Origin: Planctomycetota bacterium
Lineage (GTDB): Bacteria > Planctomycetota > Phycisphaerae > Sedimentisphaerales > Anaerohalosphaeraceae
NCBI GenBank assembly: GCA_030637065.1
Contig: DAOVVQ010000100.1
Location: forward strand, 1-11,709
Direction of reading: 5' to 3'
DNA: 11,709 nucleotides
The position numbers were made by a program, and so were the translations under genes. Below, piece after piece: positions 6,013-11,709 of the stretch. Position 1 is the stretch's first letter. Each line of letters begins with the position of its first letter. The notes beneath the pieces were generated by a model, which ran no database searches, was not told the DNA's origin, and saw only the letters and a list, made by a program, of their open reading frames with translations.

Positions 6013-6861
6013 CTATGCTATCGAGGCGAGAGGCACAATGCAATCAATTACCTGCTCGATAGTGTAAGATTTTGTCAGGTCCAGCGGCACGAGGCAGCCG
6101 TGATTGTGGTCGCAAGCGAGGATCAGAAGATCTTTCCCCGCTACAGCCCAGCCGGTATCCTGAGGCTGATGACCGAGGATGAACATGTCGACATCGAGAA
6201 GTTCTCTCATCCTGGCAAGTGCCTTCTCGCTATGCCTCCTGCCCCATGTCAGCAAATAGGCCGGTCCGGGGCGGAGCATGTCGGCGGGCTGCAACTTCTT
6301 ATCCAGAATGCCGGTGTCAAAGTCGTCGATATAGCGGTCGCCGGGCAGCGAATGTGATATCCATATCCTGTCGGCACATCGCACAGCCAGAGGCTCGGAC
6401 AGCAGATACTCCTTGAGCGCACCTTCGACCGCCGCAAAATCATCGCCGTATTTCCGTTTCATGGCGGCTTTCATCGAATGGTTCATCTCCCTTCCAGCCT
6501 TGAGGACATCGCAGTCCGTAATTACTGCTGTGTCATGATTGCCAAGGATCAGATGGACCTGATCGGGGAATCGGATCTGATAACGGATGATGTCAAAGAA
6601 AAGCATGAACGAAAGACAACCGCCGGCATCATCTTCTATCCCGCCGTGCAATATCTCCTGAAACACGATGTGAGTTTCGGGATTGTTCTCAAGGTCGGCA
6701 AACGTGACGATTCTTTCGAAATTGCGGCGATGGCCATGCAGGTCGCCCGTAACGATAACCTTAGCCGTTTCGGGAAGACGGACTACGTTGCCGTCGCGCT
6801 GCTTCGCTGAATAGTTAAGCTCCGCAGCTTTTTTGCAGATATCAAGCTCGTGCAGCGCCAT
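6013..6861 (-). CDS. Calcineurin-like metallophosphoesterase (possible protein phosphatase)
   Basis: The 282-residue product has most of the metal-binding blocks of the calcineurin-like superfamily: 'VTGDLHGH' (37-44; D40, H42), 'LILGNHD' (104-110), 'ISHSLP' (168-173; H170), 'LGHQPQ' (229-234; H231) and a late 'CDHNHG' (250-255). The block that usually reads GDxVDRG is replaced by 'FQEILHGG' (67-74), so the bridging Asp may be taken over by E69 or lost. The blocks hold two metal ions and hydrolyse phosphate esters. The ATG (minus strand, 6861-6859) lies inside the kinase gene, and the two overlap by 20 bases, implying translational coupling. This, with the similarity of its blocks to PPP-type serine/threonine phosphatases, suggests that it reverses the kinase's action; that is an inference. 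Nucleotide or small-molecule substrates remain possible. There is no signal peptide or membrane segment, so it should be cytosolic. Confidence 0.85.
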   Translation of the reverse strand: MALHELDICKKAAELNYSAKQRDGNVVRLPETAKVIVTGDLHGHRRNFERIVTFADLENNPETHIVFQEILHGGIEDDAGGCLSFMLFFDIIRYQIRFPDQVHLILGNHDTAVITDCDVLKAGREMNHSMKAAMKRKYGDDFAAVEGALKEYLLSEPLAVRCADRIWISHSLPGDRYIDDFDTGILDKKLQPADMLRPGPAYLLTWGRRHSEKALARMRELLDVDMFILGHQPQDTGWAVAGKDLLILACDHNHGCLVPLDLTKSYTIEQVIDCIVPLASIA

Positions 6862-7702
6862 TGTTTGCTATTTTGCTTCCAAAGATTTCGCGAACGATAA
6901 CATCGATCCTTGCGATGATCTCGTTCATGTTCGCAGGACGATCAGCGGGCTTTTCCTGAACACAATCCATTACTATGTCCGACACATTAGACGGAATTTT
7001 GCGGTAGATCTCGTGAGGCGTTCTGAAACTCTTTTCAGAGGAAACGGCACTTCCGACCGCAACTTTTTTCGGGATAAGAGTAGGCACATTTTTGCCCGTC
7101 AATGCCCAGTACATCGTCGCCCCGAGATTGAACATATCCGTGCGATGACTGAGGTGCTGGCGGTGGACCTGCTCGGGGGCAATGTAATCGGGCGTGCCCT
7201 GTATACGAGTCTTAATAGTTCCAATTTTACAGCTTTGGCCCAGATCAATGATCTTTATCGCGCCATCGGCTCCAATGAGAATATTATTCGGCTTGATGTC
7301 GCAGTGGACGTATCCGTGCTGGTGCATGGCGTTCAATGCCGTTGCTATCATGCGAAAGATCAGCAGGCAATCGCCCAAGCTAAGTGCCGGTCCGTCCTCG
7401 AGCGATTGGCCCTGGAACAGCTCCATTGACAGCAGCATCTCCTGTATTCGCAAGAGTTTACGTTTCTTGGTGAGCTTGTAGCACTTGCGGATATAAGGGT
7501 GATCGATGTGATGGGCGACCTTGTATTCAGTCTGTATTTGCTCAAAAATCCGCACATCCTCGGGTTGTTCCAGCACAGCCCGCTTCAGGGCCACCGTCTG
7601 GCCGCTGGACTGGTCCTTCGCCAGATAGATCGTAGTCCTGGCGCCTGTGCCAATGCACTTCATGATAGTGAAACCTTCTATGTCAGGAGTCTGTCCAGCC
7701 AT
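6842..7702 (-). CDS. Soluble serine/threonine protein kinase (Hanks type, non-RD)
   Basis: The 286-residue product is almost only a kinase domain. Visible catalytic parts are the glycine-rich loop 'IGTGARTTIYLAK' (17-29), the ATP-anchoring K40 in 'VALKR', E59 as the likely helix-C partner, the catalytic loop 'HCDIKPNN' (133-140) with D135, K137 and N140, the metal-binding D153 in 'IDLG', 'GTPDYIAPEQ' (169-178) ending the activation segment, D189 in helix F, and R255 in 'DRP'. All residues needed for activity are present. The Arg of the usual HRD is Cys, making it a non-RD kinase, a type often less dependent on activation-loop phosphorylation. No membrane segment or sensor domain follows, unlike many planctomycete kinases. 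The ATG at 7702 is preferred over a TTG 29 codons upstream: the upstream codons give an atypical, Tyr/Asn-rich sequence and overlap a TATAAT, and the kinase fold begins right after the ATG. It heads the minus-strand operon with the phosphoesterase and glycosyltransferase. Confidence 0.92.
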   Translation of the reverse strand: MAGQTPDIEGFTIMKCIGTGARTTIYLAKDQSSGQTVALKRAVLEQPEDVRIFEQIQTEYKVAHHIDHPYIRKCYKLTKKRKLLRIQEMLLSMELFQGQSLEDGPALSLGDCLLIFRMIATALNAMHQHGYVHCDIKPNNILIGADGAIKIIDLGQSCKIGTIKTRIQGTPDYIAPEQVHRQHLSHRTDMFNLGATMYWALTGKNVPTLIPKKVAVGSAVSSEKSFRTPHEIYRKIPSNVSDIVMDCVQEKPADRPANMNEIIARIDVIVREIFGSKIANNGAARA

Positions 7703-7750
7703 ATCTATTCTTCGGCTTACCTCTAAATATACATTAACGATCGTATTGCC

Positions 7751-7756
7751 ATTATA
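7751..7756 (-). promoter_or_regulatory. -10 element candidate for the kinase operon
   Basis: On the minus strand these bases read TATAAT, the full consensus, 48 bases before the ATG at 7702. No convincing -35 is found at 16-18 bases upstream and there is no TG extension. It fits the choice of 7702 as start, because the longer TTG-started frame would begin upstream of this promoter. Confidence 0.35.
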
Positions 7757-7849
7757 ATAATAGACGCCATTGCACGACGAATATTGCAAAAAATCTCGAA
7801 GTCATCTTAGCGGATTTCGGTTAAATTGTCCAGCCGCAGAAAGTTTTTG

Positions 7850-7893
7850 CCCTGATTTACCAAAAAATACTAACTTTGCTTGACAAATCAGGC
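7850..7893. repeat. Nine-base inverted repeat in the divergent promoter region
   Basis: GCCTGATTT at 7850-7858 is the exact reverse complement of AAATCAGGC at 7885-7893, with 26 bases between. The right arm touches the -35 of the tRNA promoter candidate. It could be an operator, but one or two such pairs are expected by chance in a window of this size. Confidence 0.3.
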
Positions 7894-7907
7894 GAAATGG
7901 AGACAAT
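7880..7907 (+). promoter_or_regulatory. Promoter candidate for tRNA-Asn
   Basis: A consensus TTGACA at 7880-7885 is followed after 16 bases by GACAAT (7902-7907, four of six to TATAAT). Initiation near 7914 would leave about 20 bases of leader before the tRNA. The remainder of 7703-7932 holds no gene that I can see; it is an AT-rich divergent control region. Confidence 0.45.
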
Positions 7908-7932
7908 ACTAAATTCCATTTATTGGTGCTAT

Positions 7933-8005
7933 TCCCCGATAGCTCAATTGGTAGAGCGAGCGGCTGTTAACCGCTAGGTCGTAGGTTCGAGTCCTACTCG
8001 GGGAG
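7933..8005 (+). tRNA. tRNA-Asn (anticodon GTT)
   Basis: A full 73-base cloverleaf can be drawn. The seven-pair acceptor stem is TCCCCGA (7933-7939) with TCGGGGA (7998-8004). The D stem is GCTC/GAGC (7942-7945, 7954-7957). The anticodon stem is AGCGG/CCGCT (7959-7963, 7971-7975), enclosing loop CTGTTAA with anticodon GTT at 7966-7968. The T stem is GTAGG/CCTAC (7981-7985, 7993-7997) around TTCGAGT. The discriminator base is G8005 and no CCA is encoded, so CCA must be added after transcription. All stems are fully paired, so this is the working copy. Directly downstream lies a decayed copy of its 3' half. Confidence 0.97.
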
Positions 8006-8011
8006 TTTGGA

Positions 8012-8062
8012 GTATTTTACATAATCCAAAACATTTCTTCTCCCGATGCATATTGGGATTAA
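8012..8062 (+). pseudogene. Short GIY-YIG nuclease-like remnant A, between tRNA-Asn and the tRNA copy
   Basis: Read from 8012, the frame gives VFYIIQNISSPDAYWD and then a stop (8060-8062). It resembles the first strand and turn of small GIY-YIG proteins of the 'YVYIIQSxSFPDQYYVG' kind. On its own it is too short to be certain. It is supported by its position: its start sits a few bases after the tRNA end, just as remnant B follows the tRNA copy, and bases 8018-8033 match 8102-8117 with few differences. The stretch 8042-8057 also resembles the 5' part of the tRNA (CCCGAT, then ATTGG), so an alternative reading is a nearly complete but deleted tRNA copy. Confidence 0.4.
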
Positions 8063-8096
8063 TCGCCAGGTTGCAGGCTTGAGTCTTGCTTTGGGC
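8059..8096 (+). pseudogene. Decayed copy of the tRNA-Asn 3' half
   Basis: Bases 8059-8095 align without gaps to 7967-8003 of the working tRNA, with 27 of 37 identical. The aligned part runs from the anticodon loop through the T arm to the acceptor stem. Nine of the ten differences are transitions. The T stem no longer pairs well and the 5' half is absent or scrambled, so it cannot be a functional tRNA. Confidence 0.75.
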
Positions 8097-8188
8097 TGGT
8101 GTACATCATCCAAAGCACGTCCACCGGCAAATTCTATGTAGGCCACACAAACTTAATTGAACTTGAGAATACCGCAGGTTTCTGGTAA
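8096..8188 (+). pseudogene. GIY-YIG nuclease remnant B (N-terminal fragment)
   Basis: The frame from 8099 reads VYIIQSTSTGKFYVGHTN, followed by 'LIELENTAGFW' and a stop at 8186-8188. The first part is an excellent match to the start of small stand-alone GIY-YIG domain proteins. 'VYI' is the GIY strand, 'YVG' is the YIG strand, nine residues lie between them as in the YhbQ-like group, and 'T' two residues later is also typical. The catalytic Arg of the following helix (usually '..ERRLxEHN') is missing, and only about 29 of some 80-100 residues remain, so it is a truncated relic. No good start codon precedes it; GTG at 8099 would cut off the first residues. It abuts the decayed tRNA 3' half directly. 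Confidence 0.68.
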
Positions 8189-8234
8189 CTTTGCAGTGTT
8201 CTGAAAACTTGATAATTAGATTGCGAGGTTGGGA
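8118..8234 (+). other. Remainder of the gap before purD
   Basis: After the GIY-YIG remnant stops at 8188, I see no further gene. GATAAT at 8211-8216 could be a -10 for purD, but it has no clear -35 and would leave a leader of only about 12 bases. GAGG at 8225-8228 is the purD ribosome site. Confidence 0.4.
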
Positions 8235-9512
8235 ATGAACGTATTATTGGTTGGAAACGGTGGGCGGGAACACGCGATCGCGTGGAAACTGGCACAATCG
8301 AAAAAACTGGACCAGCTCTACATAGCGCCCGGCAACCCGGGAACCGCTCAATATGGCAAAAACGTCGATATTGGTGTTAATAATATCGCTGAACTGGTGG
8401 ATTTTGCCAAATCGAACGATGTTTCTCTGGCGATAATCGGCCCGGAGGACCCATTGGCGGCTGGCGCGGTCGATGCCTTCGAGGCTGCCGGTATCAAGGC
8501 GTTTGGCCCGAGTAAGGCTGCGGCCAGGCTCGAGGCGGACAAGGCGTTCGCCAAGCAGGTGATGCATACAAACGCGATACCGACCGCTGAGGGTCGGGTT
8601 TTTGAGACTTTCGCCGACGCCAAAGTCTATATTGCCAGCCGGGACGAAGCGGTGGTCGTAAAGGCCGCTGGTCTCGCCAAGGGCAAGGGGGTGTTCGTTT
8701 GCGACGAGCCAGCCGACGCGATTATTGCCGCTGAGAAGATCATGTGCGACCGTATCTTCGGCGAAGCGGGCGACACCGTGGTCGTCGAGGACAAGCTTTT
8801 GGGCCAGGAAGCGTCGATCCTTGCGTTTGTCGATGGTCGAAACATCTATGTAATGGAGAGTTCCCAGGACCACAAAGCCATCGGTGAGGGCGATACCGGA
8901 CCGAACACCGGCGGAATGGGAGCGTATAGTCCAGCGCCGGTTGTCACCGAAGCGATTATGGACCAGATAGTCAAGGAGGTTCTCGTCCCGACCGTCGACG
9001 GTATGATTCGCAACGGCACGCCTTTTAAGGGGATTTTGTACGCGGGAATCATGATTACGCAGGGCGGACCGCGGGTATTGGAGTATAATGTACGATTTGG
9101 CGACCCTGAGACCCAGCCGATCCTGATGCGGCTAAAGAGCGACCTGCTCGATGTAATGTTAGCGGTTTGCGATGGCCGGCTCAAGGAGATGACTCTGGAG
9201 TGGGACCCGAGGCCCGCGGTGTGCGTGGTAATGGCTTCCGGTGGCTATCCCGGCGGTTATGACAAGGGCAAAAAGATAACTGGTCTGGACGCCGCGGGGG
9301 ATAATGACGATATAGTAGTATTCCAGGCCGGTACTGCTCAACAGGATGGCGACATTGTCTCAGCCGGCGGACGGGTGTTAGGGGTTACGGCACTGGGCGA
9401 TACTATCGCCGAGGCCAAGGCCAAGGCTTATTCGGCGGTCGATATGATCGACTTTGACCGGGCTTATTGCCGCCGGGACATTGCCGACAAGGCGATCGGT
9501 AAGTTGGCTTAG
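8235..9512 (+). CDS. purD: Phosphoribosylamine-glycine ligase (GAR synthetase)
   Basis: PurD joins glycine to 5-phosphoribosylamine using ATP, the second step of de novo purine synthesis in the cytosol. The 425-residue length is normal, and ATP-grasp family landmarks are all present: 'VLLVGNGGREHA' (3-14, N domain), 'GPEDPLAAG' (69-77), 'VVKAAGLAKGKGV' (141-153), 'SQDHKAIGEGDTGPNTGGMG' (210-229) and 'LEYNVRFGDPETQ' (282-294) with the metal-binding Glu and Asn. The start is the ATG at 8235, not the TTG two codons earlier. GAGG at 8225-8228 is six bases before the ATG, and the family normally begins with Met followed at once by the first beta strand. No other pur gene is present. The next gene starts 15 bases downstream and probably shares the transcript. 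Confidence 0.97.
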   Translation: MNVLLVGNGGREHAIAWKLAQSKKLDQLYIAPGNPGTAQYGKNVDIGVNNIAELVDFAKSNDVSLAIIGPEDPLAAGAVDAFEAAGIKAFGPSKAAARLEADKAFAKQVMHTNAIPTAEGRVFETFADAKVYIASRDEAVVVKAAGLAKGKGVFVCDEPADAIIAAEKIMCDRIFGEAGDTVVVEDKLLGQEASILAFVDGRNIYVMESSQDHKAIGEGDTGPNTGGMGAYSPAPVVTEAIMDQIVKEVLVPTVDGMIRNGTPFKGILYAGIMITQGGPRVLEYNVRFGDPETQPILMRLKSDLLDVMLAVCDGRLKEMTLEWDPRPAVCVVMASGGYPGGYDKGKKITGLDAAGDNDDIVVFQAGTAQQDGDIVSAGGRVLGVTALGDTIAEAKAKAYSAVDMIDFDRAYCRRDIADKAIGKLA

Positions 9513-9527
9513 ACGTTATTTGTGAGT

Positions 9528-11709
9528 ATGTCTGACATGTCGGGAAAAGTGGCACGCTGGTTCCACATACGCATACGGTTCTTACGCCGGCTGTTGAGGC
9601 TGTTGGCTGTCGGGCTCGTCTGCTGGGTACTCTATACGCAGATCGGGACGAGAATCCTTCTACCTATCGCCCGCCAGCAGATAACGCAGCTCAGCGGGAC
9701 TATTGTAGATATAAAGTCTATCGATTTCACGGCCACCGGCGCCGTTCGCATCAATCAAATGTTGATCGGCTGCGTCGATGATAATCGATCCGAGGCGATT
9801 CTGGAAGCCCGAACGGTCGAGGCCCGGTTCTCCCTGATCAGCCTCCTGGCGCTTCAGCCAAGGATCAATCACATCACGATCAGGGATTTTATATTAAACA
9901 CCCAATACGAAACCGAAACCGGCAAGTGGAATCTGGGGCTGTTGGACCTGGCCGGGTCATCCGAAGGGGACGGGAAAATCCCTCTCATCGACGCCCAAAA
10001 CGGTATACTCCGGGTCGTCACCAAAGTCGCCGACGGCCTGGTCAAGCCACTCGTGATCGTCGGCGTTAACGGCTCTTTTGCAATGGCCGGAGGAAGCGAG
10101 AAGGCGTACGATTTTTATCTGGAGGGCGATCAACGACTCGGATTCGGCGGCAGTTTTCTTCGCGGGGTAATAAAGCCCGGTTCCGACGGGAAAATCATTC
10201 TCAACGACGGAGCCATCTTCATGGGTCCCTCGCCCGTTTTCGGCAACACGTGGTCCGTAAGAGATATATCGCTTGACATGGACTATGACGAACGGAACAT
10301 CAAGCTCAACGCCCTGAGATGCAGAGTTGGCGATGACAGCAAAGTCGCCGTTTCCGGCAAGGTCGAGGACTACTTTAGCGACGGTCAATACGATGTCAGG
10401 TTCCTGCTTGAAAACTGGACGGTTACAAAGGAAAAGAGCCCCGATGTTCTTGTCTATAGCGACCAGTTGCTCGATAAACTCGGTGTGAATCTGAAAAAGA
10501 TCTTCGACCGCTATAGCCCCGAAGGTCTGGGCGATATCGACCTGAGGTTTATGGGCCGGATCAGCGAATTCGCCAAGGGCAAAATTGTCGGGACGATTAC
10601 CGGCAAAGACGCCTCGATGAGTTATGAACATTTTCCTTACCTGCTCGAGCATATCTCCGGCACGCTGGACCTGACGGAAAAAAGCATCGTCTTTAATGAT
10701 CTAAACGGCACGCACGGCGACGTCGATGTCAATATTGACGGATATTGCAGGGACTTTGGGCCCGACCTGAACTATGATATACGGATATCCAGTCCCAGCA
10801 TGAAGATCGACGAAGATTTGTACAGAGCCCTTAGCACCGCGCAAAAGAAACTCTGGTTTACGTTTGCGCCCTCCGGCACGGCAAAGACCGATCTGAGACT
10901 TATCGGTTCACCGACGAAGGGTCGCAATTCGGTCCTTACCGCGGAACTGATCGACGCCAAGGCCATTTACCAGCATTTTCCTTATCCCATGGACAATGTT
11001 ACCGGAAAGGTGACTATTCAGCCGGGCCGGATCGACTTTGAAAATGTTGTCAGCAGCTATGACGGCGACGAGCGCACGATTGCCCTCAACGGTGAAGTCA
11101 CGGATACCGGCGCTGACAGGCCGAGGTTTAATATATTGATAGATGCCCGCAATATTCCTATAGATTCGACCTTGAAAGACGCTCTGCCGGCGAGGCAAAA
11201 ACAGTTTTACGACCATTTTGCGGTAAATGCGCAGACCGACGTGGAGATAAAGGTCTTTCCCAACGAAGTCGGTCGCCGCCTTGTCGAATATATCGCCCAT
11301 ATAACCATTCGCGATGCCTCTTTGCTTTACAATAAGTTCCCGCTGCCTCTGACAGAGGTTTACGTTGACGCGACGTTGACGCCGGATATTGTGGAGTTAA
11401 AGAGCTTAACCGGCAGAAACGGCGAGGGGCAAGTGCAGCTTACCGGTACGATCTGGCCCGAGAAGGGCGGACCGCAGTTGCCGGCCCTTTGTCTGTCAGT
11501 CGAGGCAAAACGGCTCGAATTGGACCGGAAGTGGCTCGATACGCTGCCGGAAAAGGCCGCTGGGATGATAACAAAACTTCGACCTACAGGCCTCGTTAAC
11601 ATAAGTGCCAATCTTGATATTAACGCGGGAAGCGAGCTTTGTTCCGGGAATAAGGTGGTCATCGAGTGTCTGCAAACGGATCTGAATTTCGAGGGTTTTC
11701 CATACCCTA
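9528..11709 (+). CDS. AsmA/TamB-like envelope protein with recurring FPYP modules (3' truncated by window)
   Basis: The frame is open from 9528 to the window end (727 codons, no stop), so the protein is large. A basic N-terminus (about 9-21) and one hydrophobic segment (about 22-37) form an inner-membrane anchor, and the rest should lie in the periplasm. The first domain has the AsmA-type pattern: 'LIGCVDDNRSEAILEARTVE', then 'RFSLISLLALQPRINHITI', then 'TGKWNLGLL'. A motif recurs at F369 (YEHFPYLLEHISG), F484 (YQHFPYPMDNVTG), F604 (YNKFPLPLTEV) and F724 (GFPYP at the edge). The spacing is 115, 120 and 120 residues, as expected for the repeated beta-groove modules of AsmA/TamB/YhdP relatives, which are thought to guide lipids or membrane proteins to the outer membrane. 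ATG 9528 is chosen; GTG 9522 and ATG 9537 are in frame and possible, and no strong Shine-Dalgarno decides among them. It follows purD by 15 bases. Confidence 0.82.
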   Translation, partial: MSDMSGKVARWFHIRIRFLRRLLRLLAVGLVCWVLYTQIGTRILLPIARQQITQLSGTIVDIKSIDFTATGAVRINQMLIGCVDDNRSEAILEARTVEARFSLISLLALQPRINHITIRDFILNTQYETETGKWNLGLLDLAGSSEGDGKIPLIDAQNGILRVVTKVADGLVKPLVIVGVNGSFAMAGGSEKAYDFYLEGDQRLGFGGSFLRGVIKPGSDGKIILNDGAIFMGPSPVFGNTWSVRDISLDMDYDERNIKLNALRCRVGDDSKVAVSGKVEDYFSDGQYDVRFLLENWTVTKEKSPDVLVYSDQLLDKLGVNLKKIFDRYSPEGLGDIDLRFMGRISEFAKGKIVGTITGKDASMSYEHFPYLLEHISGTLDLTEKSIVFNDLNGTHGDVDVNIDGYCRDFGPDLNYDIRISSPSMKIDEDLYRALSTAQKKLWFTFAPSGTAKTDLRLIGSPTKGRNSVLTAELIDAKAIYQHFPYPMDNVTGKVTIQPGRIDFENVVSSYDGDERTIALNGEVTDTGADRPRFNILIDARNIPIDSTLKDALPARQKQFYDHFAVNAQTDVEIKVFPNEVGRRLVEYIAHITIRDASLLYNKFPLPLTEVYVDATLTPDIVELKSLTGRNGEGQVQLTGTIWPEKGGPQLPALCLSVEAKRLELDRKWLDTLPEKAAGMITKLRPTGLVNISANLDINAGSELCSGNKVVIECLQTDLNFEGFPYP

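Noticed and set aside
5941..7429. Plus-strand open frames opposite the phosphoesterase and kinase (for example 5941-6357 and 6833-7429)
   Set aside because: They lack motifs and run opposite genes whose catalytic residues are all visible on the minus strand.
7703..7789. TTG-initiated 29-residue N-terminal extension of the kinase
   Set aside because: The extension is atypical in composition, overlaps a consensus TATAAT on the same strand, and the kinase fold starts directly after the ATG at 7702.
8229..8234. TTG start two codons upstream for purD
   Set aside because: It would leave no spacing after the GAGG at 8225-8228, whereas the ATG at 8235 has ideal spacing and matches the family's N-terminus.
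8244..8873. 209-codon minus-strand open frame opposite purD
   Set aside because: purD is unambiguous here; this is its antisense shadow.
9957..10652. 231-codon minus-strand open frame opposite the AsmA-like gene
   Set aside because: The plus-strand frame is open to the window end and shows anchor, domain and repeat logic. The antisense product has no family resemblance.
1..11709. CRISPR array, insertion sequence, integrase or prophage genes
   Set aside because: I saw no regularly spaced repeats, terminal inverted repeats with a transposase, or phage proteins. The only mobile-like traces are the GIY-YIG remnants beside the tRNA.

Overview
The window looks like a chromosomal segment of a planctomycete-type bacterium, most likely a Phycisphaerae or Sedimentisphaerales relative. 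This is inferred from gene content and not proven. The clues are a V/A-type ATPase, a soluble Hanks-type kinase, a GGDEF protein with degenerate receivers, a long AsmA/TamB-like envelope protein, a tRNA with no encoded CCA, and moderate GC. I see no phage genes, IS element or CRISPR array.

Layout. (1) 1-971, plus strand: the 3' end of V-type ATPase subunit B, then subunit D. Between them lies a decayed tandem duplication of the B/D junction. (2) 1077-2951, plus: a 624-residue protein of unknown function with about six membrane helices and a long soluble, TPR-like C-terminus. It appears to have its own extended -10 promoter. (3) 3148-4713, plus: a two-gene signalling unit behind a strong sigma-70-like promoter. 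The first gene is a receiver-like protein without a phosphoacceptor Asp, whose C-terminus resembles the FliM CheY-binding peptide. The second is a diguanylate cyclase with intact GGDEF and I-site. (4) 4732-7702, minus: a probable three-gene operon read right to left. It encodes a serine/threonine kinase, a calcineurin-like phosphoesterase overlapping the kinase by 20 bases, and a membrane glycosyltransferase related to ceramide glucosyltransferase/HpnI. It converges on the GGDEF gene with an 18-base gap. (5) 7703-8234: a divergent promoter region, a tRNA-Asn(GTT), and a degenerate array. The array holds a GIY-YIG-like remnant, a decayed copy of the tRNA 3' half, and a second, clearer GIY-YIG remnant. 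(6) 8235-11709, plus: purD, followed after 15 bases by an AsmA-like protein that runs off the window and carries a motif recurring about every 120 residues.

How the genes relate. The ATPase genes are energetic housekeeping and purD is purine synthesis. Units 3 and 4 are both signalling units: one makes cyclic di-GMP; the other pairs kinase and phosphatase activities with an envelope glycosyltransferase. No direct link between them is visible.

The most unusual region is 7933-8188. It reads as two rounds of 'tRNA-Asn 3' half followed by the start of a GIY-YIG nuclease', both decayed, which suggests repeated insertion of a small nuclease cassette at a tRNA 3' end. Second is the FliM-like tail on a pseudo-receiver next to a diguanylate cyclase. 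Third is the fossil duplication at the ATPase B/D junction.
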